In this document: one piece after another, positions 35,037 to 47,500 of the stretch | Numbering within the stretch: the first letter of the stretch is position 1 | Layout of the letters: each line of letters opens with the position of its first letter | Origin: Isosphaera pallida ATCC 43644 | Lineage (GTDB): Bacteria; Planctomycetota; Planctomycetia; Isosphaerales; Isosphaeraceae | Length of the DNA stretch: 64,000 nucleotides | NCBI RefSeq assembly: GCF_000186345.1 | Contig: NC_014962.1 | Coordinates: 2,880,450-2,944,449, forward strand | Direction: 5' to 3' | The notes under the pieces: generated by a model | The model's database searches: none | Seen by the model: only the letters and a program-made list of their open reading frames with translations | What the model was told of the DNA's origin: nothing | Program-made: the position numbers and the translations under genes

Positions 35037-38000
35037 ATCGGCCCGGCGTCTGGGGCGTCCGGTCGAGTCCTCCTGGTGCGCTCTGGGGTCGGTCAAGTCG
35101 CAGATCGGCCACACCAAGGCCGCCGCTGGAATCGCCGGGTTGCTCAAGGCGGCGTTGGCGTTGTACCACCGGACCTTGCCGCCTACCATCAAGGTGTCAA
35201 CCCCCGTCGAAGCGCTGAGGCCAGGCCGTTCGCCGTTTTACATCGCCACCGAAGCCCGTCCCTGGGCGCGTCCCCCCGGCGTCGCCACGCCCCGACGCGC
35301 AGCCGTGAGCGCCTTTGGCTTTGGCGGCTCGAACTATCATTGCGTGCTGGAGGAGGCCCCGACCCGCGCGGCCACCCCCACGTCGTCCGAAGCGATCGTT
35401 TGGGACGATGACCTGGCGCTGATCGCCCTGTCAGGATCGGACGCCGCGGCGATTCGTCGGCAACTGACCACGCTTGAGACCCTCTCGACAGGTTCCGACC
35501 AGTGGGACAACGGCTTCCGCGACCTCAAATCCTGGCGGGCATTGCTGAGCGTCGCAGCGCAGGGTCGAATAGCGTTCCGCCGCGACGATCCGATCCGCTT
35601 GACCCTCGTGGTCCGCCGCGACGATCCCGCAACCCGGTCCCGCTCCTTCGCCGCGGCCCTGCGCCGGTTAGAGGCTCTGGAGACCACGGGCGGGTCGGCA
35701 GATCCAACCATCCCGGAACCACCCGCGATCGCCGAGTCGGTCTGGTTGGAGACCGGTCCTCCGGCCCAGGCCGGCAGTCTGGCGTTGATCTTCTCGGGAC
35801 AAGGCTCCCAGCGTCTCGGCATGGGCCGCGACCTTTTCACCCGCTTCCCCCAGGCGCGTCGGGAATTGGAGCGTGCCGAGGCCCAGGGGCCGCCCAGTGG
35901 CTGGCGGGGTAGCCTTACCGACGTGATCTTCCCCAAGAGCCTCGGCGTGTTGGACCAGGACGAACGGGCTGAGGCCGAGCGACGCCTACGCGACACCGCC
36001 GCAGCCCAACCAGCGCTGGGGGCAATCGAACGGGGAATGCTGGCGATTCTCGAGGAGGTCTTCGGCCTGGAATGGGGCTGTGCCGCTGGTCACAGCTACG
36101 GCGAGCTGACCGCGCTGCTCGCGGCGGGACGGATCGACCGTGACGCCCACGCCCGCCTCTCGCGGGCGCGAGGTGAGGCAATGGCCGCCCAGGGACGCGG
36201 CGCGGGCCGCTCGTCGGGCGGAATGCTCGCGGTGTTGGCCGCCGAAACCCAGGTCGAGGCGGTGTTGCGGCAACGCGACCCCGCCCTGGCCACGCGTCTG
36301 ACCGCCGCCAACCGCAACGCGCCGCGCCAAATCGTCTACGCCGGCGACCCCGCCGACCTGGAACGGGCCCGCGAATTGCTCCGAACCGCCGGAATCGACG
36401 CCCGCCCCCTGCCAGTCTCGGCCGCGTTCCACTCCCATTTCGTCGCGCCAGCCCGCGACGACCTGGCCCGGGTGTTGGAAACAATTCCTTTCGTCCCCGG
36501 CACCCATCCCGTGTTCGCCAACCTCAACGGTGCCCCCTACCCCGCCGACCCCGCCGCCGCCCGCGCAACCCTAGCCGACCAACTCGCCCGACCGGTCGAG
36601 TTCGTCACCCTGATCCAAACCCTCAGACGCAGCGGCGTCACCACCTTCCTCGAAGTGGGTCCCGACGCCAAACTCGTGGGACTGATCCGGGCTATTCTCG
36701 CCGAAGATCGCTCCCACCCATCGACCGCTGCCTCCAGTCCACCCGCCCGCGTCTCGGTTCTGGCGCTGGACCCGCCAGCCCGGCCCGACGCAGGACCCTC
36801 GCCCGGCCTAGTTCACCTCGCCCGCGCTTTGGCCGGTCTGGCCGCGCTGGGCTATCCTCTGCGTTTGGATCAATGGCACCCCGTCGCGGCCCAGACCGCG
36901 TCAACCAAGCCTCGTCCCACCGTCCCCCTGGTCGGAGCCAACCACCGCTCCGCCAAAGTGGTCGCGGCCGCCTCGGTTCGCCCCCCGGCCGTGGCCGCCT
37001 CCCCTGCGTCAACCCACCAAGACGCGCTGCGGGGAAATCTGCCCGAGACCGCGGTTTCCCCGCCCGTCGCCACGCCTTCGGCCTCCCCCACTTTCTCGTC
37101 GTGGAACCCGCCGCCCACCCTTTCCGAGCCGGTTCCGTTCCCCGCCGTTGTCCCTCAGCCCCTCGAGCCCGGAGCGATGCCCTCGACCCGTGACCCCCAG
37201 CCACCCGCGTCTCCCGAACCGCGCCGCGACCACGCCCCGCATCGGACGAATGGCGACGTTGCCGGGTCCGCCCTGCCCCTCGCCCGTGCCGATCGCCTTG
37301 CAACCGTCGCCAGTCCCAACGGGGAACATCGGATTGGACAACCGGGATTCGCTCCGCCACCCCCAACCGCCCCACCCCCCGCGGATTCCCAACCGCCCGC
37401 CTCAACCCCGGTTGATTTTCACGCAGGCTCCACCCAGGCGCCGACTCATCTCCCTCCCTCCGCCCCGTCCGCGTTGTTGATCCTGAGCCGAGACGGTTTG
37501 TTGGCCCTCCAACGGCTCGCCGAACGGACCGCCGACCTACATCGTCAGTTTCTGGAGGGGCAGGATCGCCTTCAGCAAACCTTTCGCGCCCTGCTCGACC
37601 AGTACCACCGCGCCGGCGCGGAAGCGGGAACCTTCCTGATCCCCAACCCGCCGACTTCGTCGATCGCCCCTCCCCCACCCTGTCTGTCTCCGGAGCCAAC
37701 CTCGGCCCCGACTCCCGAACCTGTTCGGGCCACCCCAGTCACCCCTGCCCCCCGCCTCGAACCCGATCGTCCCACCGAACCCCCCGAACCCCCGCCCATC
37801 TCGTTCGGCCCAACGCCCTTCAGCCCACTCGAACCACCGACACCCATCCAGGACCACCCGCTCCACCCCCCTGCCCCCATCCCCGAGGAACCCGCCGCCG
37901 ATCCTGTCGCCGCTGATCCGCGAATCGGAAACGGACTCGACCCAGCGCGGGTGTCAGCACTTTTGCAGGTGGTGTCGTCCAAAACCGGTTATCCCCAAGA

Positions 38001-41000
38001 GATCCTCAATCTCGACATGGAACTGGACACCGATTTGGGAATCGACTCGATCAAACGAGTCGAAATCCTCTCGGCCGTCCAGGAACGGTTGCCCGATGCT
38101 CCCGAAGTGGCCCCCGAAGTCCTCGGAGGATTGCGCACGCTCCGCGACATCGCCGCCCATCTCGGCTCCAGCTCCATATCCACCAACATCAACATACCCC
38201 CGGTTGAAGAACCGACCACCCCGCTAACAACCTCGTCCACCTCCTCGGAATCGCAGGCGTTGTGGGACGGACTCGACCCAGCGCGGGTGTCAGCGCTTTT
38301 GCAGGTGGTGTCGTCCAAAACCGGTTATCCCCAAGAGATCCTCAATCTCGACATGGAACTGGACACCGATTTGGGAATCGACTCGATCAAACGAGTCGAA
38401 ATCCTCTCGGCCGTCCAGGAACGGTTGCCCGATGCTCCCGAAGTGGCCCCCGAAGTCCTCGGAGGATTGCGCACGCTCCGCGACATCGCCGCCCATCTCG
38501 GTGGCTCGACCACGTTGGCGTTGAGCGATGATCCGCCGCCCTCAAAGACACCCGCGCCGCCCAACCCGGTGGAGGAGGCCGCTCCGGTCCCTTTTGGATT
38601 GGGGGCGGAGCCGTCGGTCGGCTTCGCTCCCCCCTCCCGAACCCCGTTGCCGCGTCGCCGCACGCCGTCGGACGCCCAGTTGCGACGCCTGATCGTCGAG
38701 GCGATTCCCACTGAGCCCGCACCGCCGCTCCAAGAGGGCCCCGGCCCCGCGACCCAGGGCGTTTTCCTGGTGGCCGTCGCGTCACCGCCGTGGGGCGACG
38801 CGGATGGGTCAGATCGGGTTTTGGCCCAAGCGATTGTGTCTCGACTCAACACGCTGGGGTGTCTCGGGCGAGCCGTTTTAGTCGAACCGTCCCGGCTCGC
38901 CGACGCCGCGTTGCCCGCCGGTCCCGGACGCGGCTTACTCCTTATCGCCCCGCGCCGTATTGAATCCGTTCATGCAGATGAATGGCTGCGTTTCGCCTTC
39001 CGGGCCGTCCGAGAAGCCGGTCGAGGTTGGCAAACCGACCGGTCGACTGCAGACGCGGCGACGTGCGGGAACACTCTCCGCCCGATTCTGGCCTCGTTGA
39101 CCCGGCTCGACGGCGGGTTCGGCTTGGTGGACGCCCGCAAGATGATCGTCCCCGAGTTGGGCGGCGTCGCCGGTTTAGTCAAGACCGCCGGCTGGGAGTG
39201 GCCCCACGTGGCGGCCCTGGCCCTCGACCTCGACCCCAACTGGAACGATCCCTCCCGCGTCGCCGAGGCGGTCGTGGCCGAACTGGTCGCGCGGGCTCAA
39301 CCGGACCCCCACGCTTCCAGCACCTTCGACTTCCCTCAAGCGAGTCGAATGGTTCCCGAGATCGGTCTGGCCCCCAACGTTCGACGCCAAGTCCGGCTCC
39401 GCGACGCTGATCTCGACCCCGACTTCAATGTTGATGTTCATGAATCATCCCAGACCTTGATCTCAACCCATCTTGACAGCTTGGAGCGGATCGCTTCGTC
39501 GTCTTCGACTACCCGCGGGTTGCCGTTGGGTCCTGGCGAAGTGGTGGTGGTCACTGGCGGAGCGCGGGGAATCACCGCCGAGACCGCCCTGGCGCTGGCG
39601 CGTCTGGCCAAACCGACCCTGGTGATTCTAAGCCGAAGCGCCGCGCCCCAGGCTCCGCCGGCCTGGATCGCGTCGGAGGGAGCGGTCACCGAAGCCGATG
39701 TGACCCGCGGCCTGCTCCGTCGGGTCGATCCGGCCGCCCAAACCGACCTCGCCGCCATCCGCGCCGAGGCGCGGCGGTTGTTGGCCGAGCGCGAGGCGTT
39801 CCAGAACCTTCAACGCTTGCGCGACGCGGGAGCCACTGTGATCGCCAGCTCGGTCGATGTCCGCGATGCCCACGCCCTGGCCCAAACCTTCGCTAATCTC
39901 AGACGCGAGGTCGGACCAATCCGCGGCGTGCTGCACGGCGCGGGCATCCTGGCCGACAAGCCGATCCTTGCCAAGGACGAAGACTCGTTTCAACAGGTGT
40001 ATGAAACCAAGGTGGTCGGGCTGCGGGGATTGCTGGCCGCGTTGGAGCCGGACGAATGGCGGTTCCTAGCCCTCTTCTCCTCCACCACGGCGCGTTATGG
40101 TCGGGCTGGTCAGGTCGATTACGCCGTGGCCAATGAAGTCCTCAACAAATGGGCCGATCGGTTGGCCGCGGATCATCCCAACCGTCGCGTCGTGGCGCTG
40201 GGGTGGGGACCGTGGGCCGGCGGGATGGTGACTTCCGCGCTGCGTGGGGTTTTCGAGCGCGAAGGGATCGGTCTGATTCCTTTAGACCAAGGAGCCGACT
40301 TTTTGGCCACCGAACTCGCCCGGCCCGGCGACCAGGCCGAAATCGTGGTGTTGGGTCCAGGGCGCGTTCCGGGACTGGACGACCATCCGCCTGGCCATTT
40401 CCTCTCCCCCGTTCAGGCGTCTCAAGAATCCCGCGCCCCGACTCCGCCCCCACCCCCGACTCCGCCCCCGGGGAATCTGCCGGCAATGCCAATATCAGCA
40501 TTACCATCAATGCCAACCTCAATCTCGTCGTCGCTCCCTTCAGTGGTGGTCTCGCCGCCGTCGCGGCCCCACGCGGTGTCGTTCATCGATCGGGTGACGC
40601 TGTCGGTTCAAACAGCCCCAGCGCTGCATTCGCACGTCCTGGGCGGGCGGGCGGTGGTGCCTTTAGCGTGGCTTCTGGAATGGCTAGGACACGCGGCACT
40701 GGCACGTCAGCCGGGTCGCCACTTAATTGGTTTTGACCATCTGCGCGTCGATCATCCCGCTGTCGTGGACGCCGTTGAACCCACCCGCTTCGAGACGTGG
40801 GTTGGTCCGGCCGAACCGCCGGCGTTTGCCGTGGCCGGCGTCACGCCCCGCACTCCAAGCGAGGAAGCCGCGCTGCGGCTTCCGCTGACGCTGCGGGATA
40901 GCAACGGCCGCCCCCTGCTCACTGCCTGGGCCCGCTTGACGGAGTCTGACGCTCGTCCGAGTCCTCTGGTACCAACGCTGCCCGACCGGAAATCATCGGT

Positions 41001-41580
41001 GTCAAACGCCTCGACAGGTTCGATACCGACGGTCGAGGCGTTCTACGAGGCCGACCTGTTTCACGGCCCCTTTTTCCGAGCGATCGACCGAATCGAATGG
41101 CTGGATGAAACAGGGATGGCGGTGACGACCCGCCCCGGCCCTCCTCCGCCGCAATGGCTGAGCAACCCGCCCCGCTCGCGCTGGTTGAGCGACCCCCGCG
41201 TCCTGGATGTCGCGTTTCAACTGATGGTCGGCTGGATGAGCCGAATGCGGGATCACGCGGTGTTGCCGGTGGGCTTTGAACGCTGTCGTCTGGCCGCGCC
41301 GGAGGACTGGCCACGCCAAACGTCGGACTCGGGTTCATGGTCTTCCGCGACTTGCCTGCGTGTGACAATGCGGATCCATTCGGCCCGCAACGGTCGTTTA
41401 GTGGCCGATCTCGAGGTGATCGAGGTTCTCCGAGGAACCCTGCTGGCCCGCATCGAGGGGGCAACCGCGGTGACCAGTCCGGTTCTTCGTCGAGCCTTCG
41501 TCCAAACCGAACTGGACGCGACGCCCGCGATGGCGGCGACTTCCACCCGCGGGGTTAGAGGGGAGGGTCGGGTCTCGTGA
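34876..41580 (+). CDS. PUFA synthase subunit A, main part (KS C-term, AT, ACP x2, KR, DH)
   Basis: 2234 residues from the frame that resumes at 34876. In order: KS C-terminal half with the two catalytic His (EAHGTGTKVGD and SVKSQIGHTKAAAG); an acyltransferase (LIFSGQGSQRLGMG, active Ser in GHSYGE); a proline-rich linker; two nearly identical ACPs with phosphopantetheine Ser in GIDSIKR (37931-38165 and 38267-38501); a ketoreductase (VVVTGGARGITAETALALA, LFSSTTARYGRAGQVDYAVAN); and a C-terminal hotdog dehydratase-like domain (LHSHVLGGRAVVPLAWL). This matches PfaA/Pfa2. The last base pairs overlap the next gene (GTGA). Confidence 0.9.
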   Translation: MYAPLAAGQARALRRAYELAGIEPATVELLEAHGTGTKVGDQVELTALREVYAESARRLGRPVESSWCALGSVKSQIGHTKAAAGIAGLLKAALALYHRTLPPTIKVSTPVEALRPGRSPFYIATEARPWARPPGVATPRRAAVSAFGFGGSNYHCVLEEAPTRAATPTSSEAIVWDDDLALIALSGSDAAAIRRQLTTLETLSTGSDQWDNGFRDLKSWRALLSVAAQGRIAFRRDDPIRLTLVVRRDDPATRSRSFAAALRRLEALETTGGSADPTIPEPPAIAESVWLETGPPAQAGSLALIFSGQGSQRLGMGRDLFTRFPQARRELERAEAQGPPSGWRGSLTDVIFPKSLGVLDQDERAEAERRLRDTAAAQPALGAIERGMLAILEEVFGLEWGCAAGHSYGELTALLAAGRIDRDAHARLSRARGEAMAAQGRGAGRSSGGMLAVLAAETQVEAVLRQRDPALATRLTAANRNAPRQIVYAGDPADLERARELLRTAGIDARPLPVSAAFHSHFVAPARDDLARVLETIPFVPGTHPVFANLNGAPYPADPAAARATLADQLARPVEFVTLIQTLRRSGVTTFLEVGPDAKLVGLIRAILAEDRSHPSTAASSPPARVSVLALDPPARPDAGPSPGLVHLARALAGLAALGYPLRLDQWHPVAAQTASTKPRPTVPLVGANHRSAKVVAAASVRPPAVAASPASTHQDALRGNLPETAVSPPVATPSASPTFSSWNPPPTLSEPVPFPAVVPQPLEPGAMPSTRDPQPPASPEPRRDHAPHRTNGDVAGSALPLARADRLATVASPNGEHRIGQPGFAPPPPTAPPPADSQPPASTPVDFHAGSTQAPTHLPPSAPSALLILSRDGLLALQRLAERTADLHRQFLEGQDRLQQTFRALLDQYHRAGAEAGTFLIPNPPTSSIAPPPPCLSPEPTSAPTPEPVRATPVTPAPRLEPDRPTEPPEPPPISFGPTPFSPLEPPTPIQDHPLHPPAPIPEEPAADPVAADPRIGNGLDPARVSALLQVVSSKTGYPQEILNLDMELDTDLGIDSIKRVEILSAVQERLPDAPEVAPEVLGGLRTLRDIAAHLGSSSISTNINIPPVEEPTTPLTTSSTSSESQALWDGLDPARVSALLQVVSSKTGYPQEILNLDMELDTDLGIDSIKRVEILSAVQERLPDAPEVAPEVLGGLRTLRDIAAHLGGSTTLALSDDPPPSKTPAPPNPVEEAAPVPFGLGAEPSVGFAPPSRTPLPRRRTPSDAQLRRLIVEAIPTEPAPPLQEGPGPATQGVFLVAVASPPWGDADGSDRVLAQAIVSRLNTLGCLGRAVLVEPSRLADAALPAGPGRGLLLIAPRRIESVHADEWLRFAFRAVREAGRGWQTDRSTADAATCGNTLRPILASLTRLDGGFGLVDARKMIVPELGGVAGLVKTAGWEWPHVAALALDLDPNWNDPSRVAEAVVAELVARAQPDPHASSTFDFPQASRMVPEIGLAPNVRRQVRLRDADLDPDFNVDVHESSQTLISTHLDSLERIASSSSTTRGLPLGPGEVVVVTGGARGITAETALALARLAKPTLVILSRSAAPQAPPAWIASEGAVTEADVTRGLLRRVDPAAQTDLAAIRAEARRLLAEREAFQNLQRLRDAGATVIASSVDVRDAHALAQTFANLRREVGPIRGVLHGAGILADKPILAKDEDSFQQVYETKVVGLRGLLAALEPDEWRFLALFSSTTARYGRAGQVDYAVANEVLNKWADRLAADHPNRRVVALGWGPWAGGMVTSALRGVFEREGIGLIPLDQGADFLATELARPGDQAEIVVLGPGRVPGLDDHPPGHFLSPVQASQESRAPTPPPPPTPPPGNLPAMPISALPSMPTSISSSLPSVVVSPPSRPHAVSFIDRVTLSVQTAPALHSHVLGGRAVVPLAWLLEWLGHAALARQPGRHLIGFDHLRVDHPAVVDAVEPTRFETWVGPAEPPAFAVAGVTPRTPSEEAALRLPLTLRDSNGRPLLTAWARLTESDARPSPLVPTLPDRKSSVSNASTGSIPTVEAFYEADLFHGPFFRAIDRIEWLDETGMAVTTRPGPPPPQWLSNPPRSRWLSDPRVLDVAFQLMVGWMSRMRDHAVLPVGFERCRLAAPEDWPRQTSDSGSWSSATCLRVTMRIHSARNGRLVADLEVIEVLRGTLLARIEGATAVTSPVLRRAFVQTELDATPAMAATSTRGVRGEGRVS
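37931..38501 (+). repeat. Direct repeat encoding the tandem ACP domains
   Basis: Bases 37931-38165 and 38267-38501 are identical over 235 bp except for one substitution (a at 37959, g at 38295); the offset is 336 bases. Both encode the ACP domain with GIDSIKR. The linkers between and after differ. Such identity implies recent duplication or gene conversion. Confidence 0.95.
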
Positions 41581-44500
41581 ATCCGCTCGCCACGACCACC
41601 CGGCTCTCGGATCGTCCCGCCGAATCGACTCGCGTGGCGATCCTGGGCGGCGGTGGCCTCTTTGCTGCCGCCACCGATCCCCAGACCTTCCGCATGCTTC
41701 TGGAACGCGGCGACCACGCTTTGCGCCCCCTGCCACCGCATCGGGTCGGTCGGGAACGTCCCGAAGACCTGTTGGGGCCAACCTCCACTGATCCCGACAC
41801 CGTAGCCTCGCTTCAAGCCGGTTGGATCGACGAGGAGGCGCTGGACCCTCACGCGGCTTGGCGAGCTTCGGGATTGCCAGGCACTCCGGGGCTGGATCGC
41901 GCCTTCGTCGAACGCCTCGATCCCACCTTCCGCCTGGCCCTAGCCGCCGCGACCCGCGCCTGGGCCGATGCTCTCGATCGAGCCGGCGTTGAAGCCCGCG
42001 AACGACTGCTGGGACCCCACGCCCGAATCGGAGTGATCCTGGGGCAAATCCTGCTGCCCACCGAGACCGCGACCCGCTTGACCCTGCGACACTTGGCTGC
42101 GGAATGGCTCAAGCACGAGTCCGACCGCTCGCCTGGTTTGGCCGACGCCCCCTCCCCCTGGGATGCCGCGCTGCCGCCGGTGGACCCGGCCAACCTAGCC
42201 GTGGGCGGCTGGACCGCCACCCTGGTGGCCCGCTGGCTGGGCATCACGCGGCCCGTCGTCGCCTTCACCCTAGACGCGGCATGCGCCTCGTCGCTCTACG
42301 CGCTCAAGCTGGCGCGCGACGAACTGCTCGCCGGTCGGGCCGACCTCATGCTCTGCGGCGGAGTCTCCCGGCCCGATGCGCTCTACACCCAGATGGGGTT
42401 CAGCCGCCTGCATGCCCTCTCCCCCAAAGGCCGGCCCACCCCGTTTGACCAGTCGGGCGACGGCTTAATCGTCGGCGAAGGGGCCGGGGTATTCGTCCTG
42501 ACCCGCTGGGACAAGTCGGCCCCTCTTGGCGAACGTCCGATCCGCCCCCGCGCCATTCTCGTCGCCGCCGGTCTCTCCAACGACCTGCGTGGCGGCCTGC
42601 TCGCTCCCTCCAGCGAAGGTCAACTGCGGGCGATGCGCGCCGCCTACGCCCAGGCCGGCTGGCATCCCGGCCAGGTCGATTGGATCGAATGCCACGCCAC
42701 CGGAACCCCGGTCGGCGACGCAGTGGAATTGGAAAGTCTGCACACCCTTTGGCGCGAGGCGGGCGAACAGGGACCGCCCGGGCGCTGTCCGCTGGGTTCG
42801 GTCAAGTCCAACGTCGGCCACGCCTTGACGGCCGCCGGAGCCGCTGGTCTGCTCAAACTGCTGGACGCTCTCGAAACCCGGCGGATTCCTCCGACCTCGG
42901 GGCTTCGCAATCCCCTGCCTGCGCTCGATTCCCGATCGTCGCCGTTTCGGGTTTTGACCCGGGCCGAACCGTGGACGCCCCGCCACCCGGACCAACCCCG
43001 TCGCGCCGCGTTATCCGGCTTTGGTTTCGGCGGCATCAACGCTCATTTGCTCATCGAAGAAGCGCGGGAGGATTCCCCGAGCGTCTCGGCCGCAGGATCG
43101 CCGCGGCCGAGGTTCGAAGCCCCAACCACGCCTGCCCGAAACGAGGATCCGCCCCCCGCCCTGGCGGTGGTAGGCCTGGCGATCCGCACCGACCGTCACC
43201 CCGATCTCAACGCCGTGCGAACCGCGTTGTTCGATCCATCGCCTCCCCGCCTGGACGACCCCAAGGCCAAACCACCCCAGCGCGCCTACCGCATCGCGCC
43301 GGGACGCTTCCGCGTGCCACCCCGCGAACTTGAACAAGCCCTCCCCCAGCAAATTCTCGCCCTGGACGTGGCCACCCGCGCCTGGGAGGATGCCCACGGC
43401 CCAGCCGCGTCGGATCAAACCACTCGGCGGCACCAGGATCGAACCGACCATCCCCGCGTGGGAGGTTTCGTGGGACTGGAACTCGACCCGCGCACCTGCG
43501 ACTTCCACGCCCGTTGGCACGCCGTTCTGTTGGTGCACGCTTGCGAGTTGGCTCAGGGCGGAACCCTCGACGACCAGACCAAGGCCGATCTGGTTCGGCG
43601 TTTGTCCCAAGGCGCGCATCCCCCCCTGTCGCCCGATCGGGTCATGGGGGCGCTGGGAGGCATCGTGGCCAGCCGGATCGCCCGCGAATTGCGGCTGGGC
43701 GGTCCCTGCTTCACCCTCTCCAGCGGCTCCACCTCGGGGCTGGACGCGCTGCGGGTGGCTGCCCAAGCAGTTCAACGCGGCGAACTCGAAGCTGCGGTGG
43801 TAGTCGCCGCCGACCACGCCCAGGATCCCCGGACCGCAGCACGTCTGGCCGCCTTGGGCGAGGCCGACCCCGGCCGTCATCGTCCCGCGGCCGCCGGCGT
43901 TGCGTTGATCCTCAAACGGTTCGACGACGCCCTCAAGGCCGGCGACCCGATCTGGGCAGTGATCGAGTCGGTTGGCCAGGCCCCCCCATTCTCGGGCCAA
44001 ACCGATCCAAACTCGTCGATCTCTTCCGAAGAACAACGGTCCGCGGCCTCTGCCATGCGATTCGACGGACAGGGTCTCACCGAACGCCTCGGTGCGACTG
44101 GGGCGGCCGCGGGTTTGCTGGAAGTGGCCCGAGCCATCCTGGCGCTGCACGAGGATCTGCTGCCGCCAGGAGTGGGAACCGGACCCGACCGCGACCGTCC
44201 CCGCTTCTGGCTACGCAATCGCCAAGATGGTCCGCGTCGGGCCCTGGTGAGTCGTCCAGGCGATCTTGAATGCCATCAGGTGTTCCTCCGCGGTTGCGAA
44301 CCCCGCCGCCGCGCCGCCTCGATTCAGCCCTTGGGACCACCCGCGACCCAATGGATCAGCCTAGGAGCCAACGACCAGGCCGGTCTACTCGCCGCGCTGG
44401 ATCGCCTGGAATCAGCCGGTCCGATCCAACCCAGCACGTTTCAGCACATCGCATCCCAGCACGTCGGCCCGTGGCGGATCGCGCTGGGACTGACGCCCGG

Positions 44501-47500
44501 TCGTCCCGAAGATCACGGCGAATTGGTCGCAGCGGCACGTCGCGTGGTGACCGGCCAACCCCTCGCCGGAATGTCGAAGTGGGCCGCCCGGCTGGTCTGG
44601 ACCGACCCCCAACTCATCGCGCCCTCCACCGACGCTCCCACCCAGCGTCGTCTGGCCTTCGTCTATCCCGGCACCGGAGCGCATTGTCTGGGCATGGGAC
44701 GGGAGATCGCCGCGGCCTGGCCGGAAATTCTCCGCCGTCAGGATTCGGAGAATCAACGCCTGAAAGATCAATATCGCCCCGATCTGTTCTGGGAGTCGCG
44801 GGCGCTCCCGCGTCCCGCCGATCCCCGCGATTTGTTGCTGGCTCAGGTCGCCCACGCCACTTGGTTGACCGACTTTCTCATCGCCCACGGTGCCCGTCCC
44901 GGGGTGGCCTTGGGCTACTCGCTAGGCGAGACCTCCGCCCTGTTTGGCCTTCGAGTTTGGACCGACCGCGACGAGATGCTGGAACGGGTCGAAACCTGGC
45001 CACTCTTTCGTCACGACCTGGCCGGGGAGCAACGCGCTGCCCGTCGCGCCTGGGGACTGGCCGAGACCGAACCGACCGACTGGATCGCCGCCGTCCTCCC
45101 CGCCCCCCTGGAATCAGTGCGTCAGGCGCTTCAGGAAGCCGGCATACGACGGGTCGAGCCCCTGATCGTCAACACCCCCCGCCAAACCGTCGTCGGCGGT
45201 CCGCGCGGCGAAATTCTCGACCTGGCCCGCCGCCTGTGTCTGACCGATCGAACCGCCACCGCTGCGAACTCCCCGCCCCGCCGCCCGTCCGAAACCAACA
45301 CCCCATCGGGGTCGCTCTCCCCAAGCCCGTCGCCAGCCTCCTGGTCCGAAGTGCCCGGCGTCTCGATCGCGCATTGTTCCATCGTAGAACTGGTCCGCGA
45401 CGACTACCGCGCCATGCACCGTCTGCCCACCCGAACGGTCGAACCAACCGATCCCTTGTTCATCTCGGGGGCCACCGGCCAACCCTATCGCCCCGACACC
45501 GAATCGGCCGCCCGGGCGATCGTCGATCACGCCACCCGAGGCATCAACTTCCCCCTCGCCGTGGAAACCGCCTACCGTCTCGGAGCCCGCCTGTTCGTCG
45601 AAGTCGGGCCCGGATCAGTCTGCACACGTATGATCCAAGAAATTCTTGGATCTCGCCCCCATCTTGGAATTCCTTGTCAACCTCATGGCGTCGATCCCAT
45701 CGAAGCGCTTCAGCGCACTTTGGCGACTCTCCACGTGAACCACGCCCTGCCACGGCTGGATTGGCACGCCGCTCCACCGTCGGATGTCACAGCGACGCCG
45801 TCGCCCACGTCCTCGCCCATCGTGATCCCCTACGACGCACCTCGCCCCGATTGGCCTGACCCGCCGCCTTGTTGTCTCCAACCCACTCGCGCCACCATGC
45901 CTTCCTCATCGTCGAGTCCTCCCCGATCCTTCAGCCCAACCGAACTCGAAACCAATCCCACCAGCGATTCCTGGAACAACGCGGTCGCCGATTCTCTGAC
46001 CCAAGGAGGGGCCTCCCCATGCTTTTCGGAGTCGTCATCGGCCCCGCGACCGGTGGTCGTCGGGGACACTTCGAGCGACCAGGCCGACGAGTTCCCGGTT
46101 CGCCTGTGGCAAGGTATGGAGGCGGCCGCCGATCAATCAGCGCGGGCTCACCACGCCTTTTTGACCTTTTGCCGCAACCTAAGCGAAACCCTGGCCGTCC
46201 AAACCAAGCGGGTGCTGGACCTGGAACGCCATGACAGTAGCCCGGCCCAATCCAAGCCGCTAGAGATTTCGAGCTGCCATTGGGTGGACGGCGAACCTCG
46301 GAGAGGAGGCGATGCGTCCAGCGGAGCGTCCAAGGCCAAACCTTGGCTGGACCGCGCAGGCTGCCTCGCCTTCGCTGTCGGGCGAATCAGCGATGTGCTG
46401 GGGCCGGAATTCGCCGAGATCGACGCTCACCCCACCCGCGTTCGTCTCCCCGACGAACCCCTGATGCTAGTGGACCGGATTTTGGAGATCGAAGGGGAAC
46501 CTAAGTCGCTGACGCATGGTCGCATCGTAACCGAACACGACGTGCGACCCGACGCCTGGTATCTCGATCACGGGGTCATGCCAACCTGCGTGGCAATCGA
46601 GTCGGGTCAAGCCGACCTGTTCCTTTCCAGTTGGTTGGGAATCGACTTCCGAACCAAGGGGGAGGCGGTGTATCGTCTGCTCGACGCCGAGATCGACTTC
46701 GCCCGCGGCCTGCCCCGCCCCGGCGAGACAATCCGTTACGATATCACCATCGACCATTTCTTCCGACAGGGAACAACATATCTTTTCCGGTTTCGATTCG
46801 ATGGCACCATCGACGGCCAACCGCTCTGTCGGATGCGCAACGGTTGCGCGGGGTTTTTCACCCGTGAGCAGCTTCATTCTGGCCAAGGTCTCGTCTTCAC
46901 TTCCCACGATCTGGCTCGTCGTCCCGGAGTCAAGCCGGCCGATTGGCGTCCCCTGGCACCCATTGAGTGCGTCGAATCCTACGACGCGGCGCAGCTCGAC
47001 GCCTTGCGACAGGGCGACTACGCCGCGGCCTTCGGTCCGGCCTTCGCGGGGTTGAACCTGACGAACCCCTTGAGCCTGCCCGGCGGCCGGATGCGGACGA
47101 TTCACCGGGTGGTAGAACTGGACCCAACCGGCGGACGATTCGGGCTGGGATCAATCAAGGCAGAAGCCGACATTCACCCGGACGACTGGTTTCTCACGTG
47201 TCATTTTGTTGACGACATGGTGATGCCGGGCACCCTCATGTTCGAGTGTTGCCTGCACACCCTGCGGGTCTTTTTGTTCCGTCTGGGTTGGGTGGGGGAG
47301 GCGACCCCCGAGGTCGCCTTCGAGCCGGTCCCCGGGGTCGGCAGCCGGCTCACGTGCCGTGGTCAGGTGACGCGGGAGACCCGTGTGGTCGGCTACGAGT
47401 TGACAATCAAGGAGATTGGGTATCGTCCCGAACCCTACGCGATCGCCGACGCTGTCATGACGGCCGACGGCAAGCCGATTGTTCGGGTGGAGACGATGTC

